From positions 1 through 26,014 of the forward strand of contig QIKG01000197.1 in assembly GCA_003232965.1 (NCBI GenBank): a DNA stretch of 26,014 nucleotides. Reading direction: 5' to 3'. Each line of letters begins with the position of its first letter. Within the stretch, counting starts at the first letter, position 1. Positions 14,520 to 20,431 of the stretch are shown in pieces. Source of the DNA: Oceanospirillales bacterium. GTDB taxonomy: Bacteria; Pseudomonadota; Gammaproteobacteria; Xanthomonadales; SZUA-36. Below the pieces are notes generated by a model. The model saw only the letters and a program-made list of their open reading frames with translations. It made no database searches and had not been told where the DNA came from. A program made the position numbers and the translations under genes.

Positions 14520-14777
14520 GTTTAATGTTCTCGTCTTGTCGTTGCTTGTAAAAAACATCCTGTCCTTAAAAGCGCCTAAAGATTCAGAGCCGTTAAAAAA
14601 ATCATTCATCATCAGGTTAATATCGTCAGCATAAGATGGTGGCAATGTGTCATGCAATAAAGTACTCAGCGCAGCAAGTGCAACCTCCAAGTTATGTATG
14701 CGTTGCTCACACATAACAAGCGCATCCACCGGACTTGCTGATTCAGCACTTGATTCTATTTCTGTGGTTCCGCTCAT
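14514..14777 (-). CDS. cassette gene 4, hypothetical protein, 87 aa
   Basis: ATG 14777 (GGAGAAATA upstream) rather than the longer frame from 14855, which would run through a cassette junction. Mostly helical (MCEQRIHNLEVALAALSTLL) with an acidic tail (YADDINLMMNDFFNGSES). Stop inside the GTTATGT box. Family unknown. Confidence 0.6.
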   Translation of the reverse strand: MSGTTEIESSAESASPVDALVMCEQRIHNLEVALAALSTLLHDTLPPSYADDINLMMNDFFNGSESLGAFKDRMFFTSNDKTRTLNT

Positions 14778-14832
14778 GTTAATTATTTCTCCAAGTTTTG
14801 TGGTATAAATCCGTAAGCCCGTGATGCTGGTC

Positions 14833-14839
14833 GTTAGGC
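14833..14839 (+). other. isolated GTTAGGC box holding a stop codon
   Basis: GTC-GTTAGGC contains the TAA of the minus-strand 47-aa gene. No left half is visible to its left, so the site is half of an attC. Confidence 0.35.
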
Positions 14840-14977
14840 GGCAGTACCAAGCCACACAAAAGACCGGCCAAAAATAGTAATGCTGGCAACCATCAGCCCG
14901 CCAATCTGGTCTTCTTCCACTTCTAATGCAAATAGCTTAGTTGTTCTGTTTCTCTGTATTTTAAACCGTTTCATCAT
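14834..14977 (-). CDS. cassette gene 5b, hypothetical protein, 47 aa
   Basis: ATG ATG at 14977, overlapping the end of the gene above by 17 bases; stop TAA inside GTTAGGC. Contains a basic start (KRFKIQRNRTTKLFALE) and a hydrophobic stretch (GGLMVASITIFGRSFVWLG). Could be a small membrane-associated protein. Too short for family assignment. Confidence 0.5.
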   Translation of the reverse strand: MMKRFKIQRNRTTKLFALEVEEDQIGGLMVASITIFGRSFVWLGTAA

Positions 14978-15152
14978 CTAACCCCTGGTCTTGTATCATT
15001 TGGTCTTTCCAGTCTCTTGTCTGGTATCTCTTGTAAAATGCGACATCTTTCTCTAGCTCCTTTATAACCGCATCCTTTCCAGCCAGTTCAATTTTGAGCG
15101 CCTTATTTTCTTCCTTTAATTGCATTATCCTTAAATCATGGTCTGTAAACAT
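14961..15152 (-). CDS. cassette gene 5a, coiled-coil protein, 63 aa
   Basis: ATG 15152 with GGGAGATTATGAG upstream. Residues 5-40 form a charged heptad-like helix (LRIMQLKEENKALKIELAG, KDAVIKELEKDVAFY), a likely coiled coil. It shares the cassette between boxes 14833 and 15226 with the 47-aa gene. Confidence 0.6.
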   Translation of the reverse strand: MFTDHDLRIMQLKEENKALKIELAGKDAVIKELEKDVAFYKRYQTRDWKDQMIQDQGLDDETV

Positions 15153-15165
15153 CTCATAATCTCCC

Positions 15166-15232
15166 GCCTAACAAGGCAATTTAACGCGGACGGCGCAAAA
15201 GACGCTCCTTCCGGTTAATTGCGACGTTAGGC
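15166..15232 (+). repeat. attC-like site 3
   Basis: R'' GCCTAAC (15166-15172) and R' GTTAGGC (15226-15232) are exact complements. The left arm (GCAATTTAACGCGG) matches the right (CCGGTTAATTGC) except for an extra T and one other base on the left, the polarity of canonical attC. The TAA of the minus gene lies in R'. Confidence 0.85.
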
Positions 15233-15517
15233 GCTTAACCTCAGAGCATCTATTGCGTTAATCGCCGCAATCTTGTCAGACTCAGGGGAAGGCGTACTTC
15301 GCAATACGGCCTCCATTGCATCAAGTTCTTCTGTCGATTCAGCACCAATCAAACCGACTAGTGCTGAGCGCAATTTAGCTATTTTTTGCTCGGCTGCCCG
15401 CATAGGGTGCTTTTCGCAAATCTTTATGTGCTCCGTTAAAAGCTCATGTTTTGCTGTTGGTGTACCATCTGGATATTCATGGCCACAATAAACACAAGTC
15501 ACTACATTATCTGTCAT
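15227..15517 (-). CDS. cassette gene 6, zinc-finger-like phage protein, 96 aa
   Basis: ATG 15517 with AGGAGATTACCG upstream; stop inside R' of attC 3. The N-terminus CVYCGHEYPDGTPTAKHELL then EHIKICEKHPMRAA gives a C2H2-type pattern that recurs in phage small proteins. The C-terminal half is helical. Probably a zinc-binding accessory protein, role unknown. Confidence 0.75.
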   Translation of the reverse strand: MTDNVVTCVYCGHEYPDGTPTAKHELLTEHIKICEKHPMRAAEQKIAKLRSALVGLIGAESTEELDAMEAVLRSTPSPESDKIAAINAIDALRLSA

Positions 15518-15531
15518 CGGTAATCTCCTGC

Positions 15532-15603
15532 GCCTAACAAGGCGCTCCAGTTGACGCTCAATACGCTGCGCTTCTTTCGCGCAACTGAGCTAAGTCGTTA
15601 GGC
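15532..15603 (+). repeat. attC-like site 4
   Basis: The clearest site: R'' GCCTAAC (15532-15538), R' GTTAGGC (15597-15603), arms GCTCCAGTTG (15544-15553) and CAACTGAGC (15582-15590), complementary apart from one extra C on the left. Left spacer 5 bases, right spacer 6, as in canonical attC. Shares CAATACGCTGCGCT (15559-15572) with attC 2. Confidence 0.9.
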
Positions 15604-15957
15604 ATCATGCTCACTAGCATATTCTTTTGCCAGCTCCCGCATATCCTCTCTGGGTGCAACGCAGTATCCTAATTCTTCTAATGAGAAAAAAATATCACCG
15701 CACGATTCGCACATCCAATCTGATGAGATAGGCATTTCTCCATCCTCGCCGTAAATATTAACTTCTATATCATTTTCAGGAACTTTAATCCTGTTATGTT
15801 CAACTGCCAACGAACCAACATCCATCAGCTTTTTACAAGAGCAGCATCTTTTACGGCGTTTAAATGGTAGTGGTTTATAATCATCAACTTTACCATTCCA
15901 GTACCAGTCACCCGGATCTGGATACCAGTCTGAATCACATCCGCATGTCAACCCCAT
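15598..15957 (-). CDS. cassette gene 7, double CxxC zinc protein, 119 aa
   Basis: ATG 15957 with TAGGAGG upstream; stop TAA inside the R' box of attC 4. Contains CGC near the start, CCSC at 38-41, and CESC at about 83-86, suggesting zinc coordination; the middle is acidic. Small Cys-rich proteins like this occur in many phages, usually unannotated. Exact role unknown. Confidence 0.75.
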   Translation of the reverse strand: MGLTCGCDSDWYPDPGDWYWNGKVDDYKPLPFKRRKRCCSCKKLMDVGSLAVEHNRIKVPENDIEVNIYGEDGEMPISSDWMCESCGDIFFSLEELGYCVAPREDMRELAKEYASEHDA

Positions 15958-15984
15958 CTCAAGCCTCCTAGTTTTGTATTGGCT

Positions 15985-16040
15985 GCCTAACCAGTAAATC
16001 CATCGGACGTAAAACCGCGCCGCTGATTATGGCGTTAGCT
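15985..16040 (+). repeat. attC-like site 5
   Basis: R'' GCCTAAC (15985-15991) and R' GTTAGCT (16034-16040), differing at the outer bases. The right half (CTGATTATGGCGTTA) resembles that of attC 1. The stop of the minus gene ending at 16035 is inside R'. Confidence 0.75.
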
Positions 16041-16337
16041 ATCAATGCTCAGCTTCTTAAATGCAATTTTTCGCATATCACTTAAATGATTTTCTGTAGC
16101 GCGTAATGAACCAGCACTGCCAGCGCCCTCGGTCGGTCGCAACCCTGCGTTCCACAGATCATCCATTAAAGATTGCGCTGCATCCATATCAATTCGCATT
16201 GTTGGCTCAGCTACAGCCCCTTTCTTAATAGGGTCTAATATAATATTTGTGCCATAGCTATTGCCCTGACGAACAAGTAACTCAACACCATGATGCCAAG
16301 GCGCAGAAACAGCTCTTAATTCAATTTTTTCTTTCAT
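16035..16337 (-). CDS. cassette gene 8, hypothetical phage protein, 100 aa
   Basis: ATG 16337 with AGGATAACG upstream; stop inside R' of attC 5. A beta-rich start (KIELRAVSAPWHHGVELLVR) is followed by helical segments (RIDMDAAQSLMDDLWNAGLR, LSDMRKIAFKKLSID). I have the impression that similar proteins are common in temperate phages; function not known. Confidence 0.7.
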   Translation of the reverse strand: MKEKIELRAVSAPWHHGVELLVRQGNSYGTNIILDPIKKGAVAEPTMRIDMDAAQSLMDDLWNAGLRPTEGAGSAGSLRATENHLSDMRKIAFKKLSIDS

Positions 16338-16355
16338 ATCGTTATCCTATAAAAT

Positions 16356-16421
16356 AGCTAACAAATGCACAAAGCGGATACTACCGAAAATCGCATCCCT
16401 CAAAACTGCATGTCGTTATCG
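16356..16421 (+). repeat. attC-like site 6 (less certain)
   Basis: R'' AGCTAAC (16356-16362) and a left arm nearly identical to attC 1 (AAATGCACAAAGCGGATAC against AAGTGCATAAAGCGGATGC). The right end TGTC-GTTATCG (16415-16421) fits GTTRRRY poorly. The minus gene reads through this site and stops at 16381. Confidence 0.55.
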
Positions 16422-16638
16422 GCCAGTCGGCATTTATCATGCTTCTGAAAAGCTGGCTATTTTTCCTCGGCTTTGCCTGCGGCTGGCGTTTATCTTGAGC
16501 GTCATACTCAAGCCTCAATCGCTCTGCCTCTTTCTGATCACTGCCTCGATATATAACTTTTTTGCCCGGCGTTTTAGCGAACCAGGCGTTGTGCGACACA
16601 GAAAAATGGACGCCGTCTATGTTTGATGTGAGTTTCAT
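16381..16638 (-). CDS. hypothetical protein, 85 aa, ending inside attC 6
   Basis: ATG 16638 (CAGG eight bases upstream); the longer frame to 16680 would overlap the gene above by 20 bases. The segment HNAWFAKTPGKKVIYRGSD then QKEAERLRLEYDAQ resembles an AP2-like or integrase N-terminal strand-and-helix repeat found in phage small proteins. The last residues (TTCSFEGCDFR) come from the attC arm, so the cassette join may have replaced the original C-terminus. Confidence 0.6.
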   Translation of the reverse strand: MKLTSNIDGVHFSVSHNAWFAKTPGKKVIYRGSDQKEAERLRLEYDAQDKRQPQAKPRKNSQLFRSMINADWPITTCSFEGCDFR

Positions 16639-16660
16639 TTTAGAACCTGTATGTATATAG

Positions 16661-16924
16661 TTATAAACTCTCAAACACATGAAATATCAGTGTGGCATTA
16701 GCCATTTGATAAGTGCCAATATATTTTCTTGTCGTGTCCGGCAGTACGTGACCAGTGCCATGTATCGCTATTTGTCTGGCCTCAGTAAGCTGCTCTGTGT
16801 CAATTCTCGCCCATAAACAAGGCTCACCATTTTGTATCTGCACAGTAAGTATCTCAGCACCAACTGGCATTTGCACTTCCTGCTTGTCAATTGTTTGTAA
16901 ATTAAATTTCCAGATACTAATCAT
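16661..16924 (-). CDS. conserved phage protein of unknown function, 87 aa
   Basis: ATG 16924 with GAGGAAACCG upstream. Its sequence (IWKFNLQTIDKQEVQMP, GAEILTVQIQNGEPCLWARI, HGTGHVLPDTTRKYIGTY) matches a widespread short phage protein that I know only as a DUF; no catalytic residue stands out. It is the first gene to the right of the cassette array. Confidence 0.7.
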   Translation of the reverse strand: MISIWKFNLQTIDKQEVQMPVGAEILTVQIQNGEPCLWARIDTEQLTEARQIAIHGTGHVLPDTTRKYIGTYQMANATLIFHVFESL

Positions 16925-16970
16925 TTCGGTTTCCTCTTCCTGTTATATTCATTTAACCATACTCCTTCAA

Positions 16971-17717
16971 CTATAACCCGCATCCAAATGGAGACCCGCA
17001 TCCAACATCAAACAGATCATCCTGATCTGGATTATACTTTCCGTGTCCATATTTTGCCCATTCAACCACCTGTCTAATCCCTTTTGCGCCGTTGTGGCGT
17101 TTTGGCCTGAACATTGTCTTTTTCACCTCTGCTTCAAGTGCTTCAACCTTTGCAATATCTTTAACTGATAATATCTTAAAATCACCTGAACTCGCATTAA
17201 CACAAGGCGAACATTCAAGGCTTCTGTGTGGCAAAACGCCAAACGGCGTCCTGCTTATCAATTCATCCCTGTCTTCGTCTGTATAATTGAATAATGGGTG
17301 GACTAAAAGCCTGCATCCGTGATAGTCAGATATTGTCACTGGCTGGGTATTCTTCCTCTCTTTGCTTTCAACTCTGCGTTTTCCAACCATCACAACAGCA
17401 TCACAATCAGGGTCAATATCATCTATCCAATTCAGAAACGGTATTCCCTTCAATAGCCCTGAACACCACTGAAACCGCTGGTTTGGAAACCCTTTTTTGT
17501 CTATCATTAACTGCTTAAACTTAATTTCAGGGCGAATAGTGAGAACTTCAAAGCCTAATGACGTTGCGTATTCTTCACAGTCGTTTACACGTTTAGTCCA
17601 CGTCTCAGCCGCCCACCCAGTTTCGATGTATACGCAGGTAGCATCTATATCATTTTCATAGCACCATCGAATCATAGCAATTGAATCATTACCATAGCTA
17701 GTTGACACTACATTCAT
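16971..17717 (-). CDS. PP-loop ATPase, PAPS-reductase-like family
   Basis: 248 aa. The N-terminus has a PP-loop (STSYGNDSIAM, SxGxDS type at 7-12) that binds ATP and adenylates a substrate, followed by FQWCSGLLK (Cys85), VGKRRVESKERKN and CSPCVNAS (Cys169, Cys172), features shared by PAPS reductase/DndC-like proteins that often bind an Fe-S cluster. The C-terminus is Cys-rich (DVGCGSPFGCGL). Phage members of this family have no fixed role; DNA or tRNA modification or sulfur metabolism are candidates. Its start overlaps the upstream stop as ATGA. Confidence 0.88.
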   Translation of the reverse strand: MNVVSTSYGNDSIAMIRWCYENDIDATCVYIETGWAAETWTKRVNDCEEYATSLGFEVLTIRPEIKFKQLMIDKKGFPNQRFQWCSGLLKGIPFLNWIDDIDPDCDAVVMVGKRRVESKERKNTQPVTISDYHGCRLLVHPLFNYTDEDRDELISRTPFGVLPHRSLECSPCVNASSGDFKILSVKDIAKVEALEAEVKKTMFRPKRHNGAKGIRQVVEWAKYGHGKYNPDQDDLFDVGCGSPFGCGL

Positions 17718-18109
17718 TTAACCATGCTCCTCGCCAGTTCTTCGTTCCCCGTACCCTTAAAATAATCAGTGTACGCCTCATGTGTTCTCGGCATTTCAGC
17801 CAGATAACTCCCGATATCCTTGTTCTGGAAATTAGCTGCACGTAAATGTGTCTTGATATGATATAGCTTAAATCCGTATTTGTTCGCCAGTCCCTTGTAG
17901 TATTCTATCTCGTCAAGCGGTATAGAGGCGATTTCAAGGCAGTTGCCACAGATCTCTTCACTACCATATCGTTTCAGGTATTTGCTTCGTGTCATGGCGG
18001 AACAGCGGTTGCAGCGTATCATCTCTTCGCGCTTGCTTACCTTATTCGGCGAATACCCGCATGCGCAAATCTTGCCTCTGAATGTGCTATTACAATCTGG
18101 GCAGCGCAT
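17714..18109 (-). CDS. multi-zinc-ribbon protein, 131 aa
   Basis: Three cysteine clusters: Cys3/Cys6 with Cys15/Cys17, Cys33/Cys36 and Cys54/Cys57, fitting two zinc ribbons. A helical C-terminal half (LANKYGFKLYHIKTHLRAAN) follows. It is coupled (ATGA) to the PP-loop gene and so may act with it, but that is inference. Confidence 0.7.
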   Translation of the reverse strand: MRCPDCNSTFRGKICACGYSPNKVSKREEMIRCNRCSAMTRSKYLKRYGSEEICGNCLEIASIPLDEIEYYKGLANKYGFKLYHIKTHLRAANFQNKDIGSYLAEMPRTHEAYTDYFKGTGNEELARSMVK

Positions 18110-18124
18110 TATAAATATCCTGTT

Positions 18125-18376
18125 TCACTTTGGCAGATCCGGCAGCGGCATCCAATGAGTAACATCATCACTTGTAAATTGGAGGTTGTAGCCATAGTCC
18201 CACATTATCCTTGTGTTACCGATAAACCAATCGTCACCGTCACCAACTCTTCCTCCAACGCATATCTCCTCTGATTCAACGTTGGTTCCTTCATCAAATT
18301 TCTGATAGATAATCAAAAGCAGTACACTTCTGTTTATTTCCGGCAACCGGTCATCTGTACTTATCCACTCACTCAT
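18125..18376 (-). CDS. DUF551-type phage protein, 83 aa
   Basis: ATG 18376, overlapping the upstream stop, is preferred to 18409 because MSEWISTDDRLPE is the usual start of this family; AGGGCAG precedes it. The C-terminal DDVTHWMPLPDLP is the other family mark. The role of DUF551 proteins is unknown; they are common in lambdoid early regions. Confidence 0.8.
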   Translation of the reverse strand: MSEWISTDDRLPEINRSVLLLIIYQKFDEGTNVESEEICVGGRVGDGDDWFIGNTRIMWDYGYNLQFTSDDVTHWMPLPDLPK

Positions 18377-18584
18377 TATTCTGCCCTTTATTGGCCTGCT
18401 TTCTCTCATATATTATCCTTTTTTTATAGCCAAGTGCAGAGGCAACTGAATCGATCATGTTCCTTTTTTTATTGATTATCTTGCTAACATTCCCTGCATT
18501 TAAATTGTGCTTCCTGCAAAACACCCTAAGCCCGTTCTTACACTCTACCTCTAGCTTGCTTATTAAATCTTCCTCATCCATCAC
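18369..18584 (-). CDS. small HTH-like protein, 71 aa
   Basis: GTG 18584 or ATG 18581; AGGAGA lies upstream. The core GLRVFCRKHNLNAGNVSKI then INKKRNMIDSVASALGYKK looks like a Cro-type helix-turn-helix (recognition helix near NVSKIINKKR). Probably a DNA-binding phage regulator. Overlaps both neighbours. Confidence 0.65.
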   Translation of the reverse strand: MMDEEDLISKLEVECKNGLRVFCRKHNLNAGNVSKIINKKRNMIDSVASALGYKKRIIYERKQANKGQNNE

Positions 18585-18789
18585 AGCAATTCTCCTGAAT
18601 AGTTATTGGCAGATCCTGGAGCGGCATCCAGTGAGTTGGCAACGGAAACATAGCAGGCAACCCAGGCGCATCTATTCTCCACCCTGAGTTGGCCCCGCCG
18701 TAATATCCAACAAACTGAGATTCAGGCCTATATAGCAGCATATGCGAACCATCTTTTGGCGCTGTATCTATTGGTTTCCACTCACTCAT
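18574..18789 (-). CDS. DUF551-type phage protein, 71 aa
   Basis: ATG 18789 with GGAGAAGGGCA upstream. WKPIDTAPKDGSHMLLYRPE at the start and LPTHWMPLQDLP near the end are DUF551 marks; this is a second member of the family besides 18125-18376. Confidence 0.8.
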   Translation of the reverse strand: MSEWKPIDTAPKDGSHMLLYRPESQFVGYYGGANSGWRIDAPGLPAMFPLPTHWMPLQDLPITIQENCCDG

Positions 18790-19031
18790 TGCCCTTCTCC
18801 TTTATTTGCTTGTTTATACTTTTTGTACGCTGCATCAAGCTGCCTGTCTGCATATCCAATCGCTTGGCCGAAAGAACCATCTGTAGCTTCGCGAACCTCT
18901 TTCAGTTGCCGCTCTATTAAAGATGAACTACCGAACGGAAATGCAGTCGCATTCATCAGGACTTCCCACTGCTCTCCTTCAGTTAGACCTGGATAATATT
19001 TCTGTAGTGCCAATACACATTTATTGCACAT
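18786..19031 (-). CDS. hypothetical protein, 81 aa
   Basis: ATG 19031, overlapping the replication gene by 11 bases and the next gene by ATGA. Helical with basic C-terminus (AAYKKYKQANKGEGQ); a short Cys pair at CNKC. Family not recognised. Confidence 0.6.
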   Translation of the reverse strand: MCNKCVLALQKYYPGLTEGEQWEVLMNATAFPFGSSSLIERQLKEVREATDGSFGQAIGYADRQLDAAYKKYKQANKGEGQ

Positions 19032-19500
19032 TCTTTATTGCCTCAAGTGACTGAATGTAGCAATCGTCATACATTCCTCTTATCCTGGTTTCGATAACCC
19101 GTTGCGGCTGGTGGCCTATATCCCAAGTTCCGATTGACTTTCTTATTTCGTAACTAACAGGGTCTGTGCATTTATCTGATATTACCCTGTTTATAACTTG
19201 ATTTACGTCAGGCAGATCAAGCGCACTCCTGATAAATTCAGGGACATTCGGATTCCAGTCAGATATTCTTATGCCCTTCTCTAATCCATGTTCAATTTGT
19301 TCGTCAGTAAGGAACCAGCAATATTTCGCCCACACACCCTGCGCAGACTCAAGTTCTTCTTTTGTGCCAAACGCTGACATAAATCTCTTACCGTAGATTG
19401 ATCTAAGTGTCCAGAATATTGTCGCTACCTGCCGTTTACTTAAACGCTTCTCTTGCCTGCTCTTGGAGACACCTTTCTGCTTCAGTTTGTCTATTTCCAT
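19021..19500 (-). CDS. replication protein, lambda P-like
   Basis: 159 aa. The middle (SIYGKRFMSAFGTKEELESA then VWAKYCWFLTDEQIEHGLEK, NPNVPEFIRSA) resembles the lambda P family, which brings the host DnaB helicase to the origin. It is shorter than lambda P (233 aa) and lacks an obvious N-terminal extension. Start ATG 19500 overlaps the O-like gene by 65 bases, typical of lambdoid replication pairs in being linked though longer than usual. Confidence 0.75.
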   Translation of the reverse strand: MEIDKLKQKGVSKSRQEKRLSKRQVATIFWTLRSIYGKRFMSAFGTKEELESAQGVWAKYCWFLTDEQIEHGLEKGIRISDWNPNVPEFIRSALDLPDVNQVINRVISDKCTDPVSYEIRKSIGTWDIGHQPQRVIETRIRGMYDDCYIQSLEAIKNVQ

Positions 19501-19900
19501 TACCGTTTGACCTCATTTTTATTACAAGTTGATCGTATTGTTTCCTGAGTTTCGCAGGGCTAAGAATATTTGCCTGCCAGAAACTATCATCATTCGCCCA
19601 TGCAAAGACACTTCTAATTTCATCCGTACCCCTGTCATCAAGCTGGCGCATTTTCCTGATATCACTGGCCCACGTTTTAAGATTTGGTTCTTTTGATTTG
19701 CTGTTTAATCGTTTGACACCAGAATAAATCAGTTTTGCAGTAGTCATATCGTCGTCAGAGTATTTTTTTCCTGTCTTCTCGTTGAGAAAGGATAGGATCT
19801 GTCTTGCAGGATCGCCGCCAATGAGAATAAGCTGCTTGTCTATGCCAGCTATTTGTATTTGTAGCTGATGTCTTTTTGCTGTTAGCTCTTCGTATGTCAT
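19436..19900 (-). CDS. replication initiator C-terminal-like protein
   Basis: 154 aa, AAGGG seven bases before ATG 19900. ILSFLNEKTGKKYSDDDM and FAWANDDSFWQANILSPAKL are the conserved C-terminal signatures of phage replisome organisers and O-like proteins. An N-terminal DNA-binding winged helix is missing, so the protein may be a shortened initiator or one whose DNA-binding half is a different gene. It precedes the P-like gene, as in lambda O-P. Confidence 0.75.
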   Translation of the reverse strand: MTYEELTAKRHQLQIQIAGIDKQLILIGGDPARQILSFLNEKTGKKYSDDDMTTAKLIYSGVKRLNSKSKEPNLKTWASDIRKMRQLDDRGTDEIRSVFAWANDDSFWQANILSPAKLRKQYDQLVIKMRSNGNGNRQTEAERCLQEQAREAFK

Positions 19901-19909
19901 GTTTTACCC

Positions 19910-20431
19910 TTAGTTTGCAGGAATAGATAAATGCGCTATATACACCCCAAGATCTCTTAGTGTTTGCACTTGGATCATGTGGTTGTACGTGTAATAAGAC
20001 TTTCCGTTCCTGATGGTTGGCTCATTATTCTTTATTGGTTCACCCCAGTTTTCAGCGTTATTCTTTACAACACAAAGCAGGTTTGGCATTTGCATTACCA
20101 ATGCGATAGTGTCTTTTGTATGCTTAAAACACTTATCCCAATAATAGTACAGCCAAAAGGCTTCCGTTTCCTTGTGCGCCCAACCCTTAACTATTGCTCC
20201 ATCTTCATATTCGTGGTGATGCTCAAGGCACACATCATATTTATAATATGTCCGCCTCTGTTTTACTTGCACGCCTATAGCTCCACACCAGAAATCTACC
20301 CCTTTGTAATAATCCTCTTCAAAATTAGCCAGCCTTATCTTGTATTCACGAGGGGGAAACTTCTGAAATATGATGTCCCTGATAGGGCTTATCTCGGCTT
20401 GCGCTACATCTTTGTCATAATTATAAACCAC
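19910..20431 (-). CDS. candidate PD-(D/E)XK nuclease, 173 aa
   Basis: GTG 20431 is chosen: GGGGGA lies six bases upstream and the overlap with the methyltransferase shrinks to 11 bases. A stretch YYKGVDFWCGAIGVQVKQRR resembles the D...(E/V)xK core of restriction-like nucleases (Asp, then VQVK). The rest (CLEHHHEYEDGAIVKGWAHK) is mixed. Next to a DNA methyltransferase, a nuclease role in a restriction-like pair is possible but not shown; I would not call it more than a candidate. Confidence 0.5.
   Translation of the reverse strand: MVYNYDKDVAQAEISPIRDIIFQKFPPREYKIRLANFEEDYYKGVDFWCGAIGVQVKQRRTYYKYDVCLEHHHEYEDGAIVKGWAHKETEAFWLYYYWDKCFKHTKDTIALVMQMPNLLCVVKNNAENWGEPIKNNEPTIRNGKSYYTYNHMIQVQTLRDLGVYIAHLSIPAN

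Larger units (their letters stand above)
13581..16421. mobile_element. integron-like attC gene-cassette array (CALIN-type)
   Basis: Six attC-like sites (13874-13930, 14208-14279, 15166-15232, 15532-15603, 15985-16040, 16356-16421) and isolated GTTRRRY boxes (13581, 14513, 14833) divide this stretch into units of about 320 to 450 bases, each with one or two short genes. Every site begins with TAACAA or TAACC and ends with CGTTA on the plus strand, the polarity of known attC. There is no integron integrase in the window. The genes are all on the minus strand, so they lie opposite to the canonical attC polarity. Confidence 0.75.

Noticed and set aside
13581..16421. attC-like repeats as rho-independent terminators or REP elements
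   Set aside because: Conserved complementary 7-base ends, TAACAA/CGTTA polarity and arm bulges fit attC, and no T-run follows the stems.
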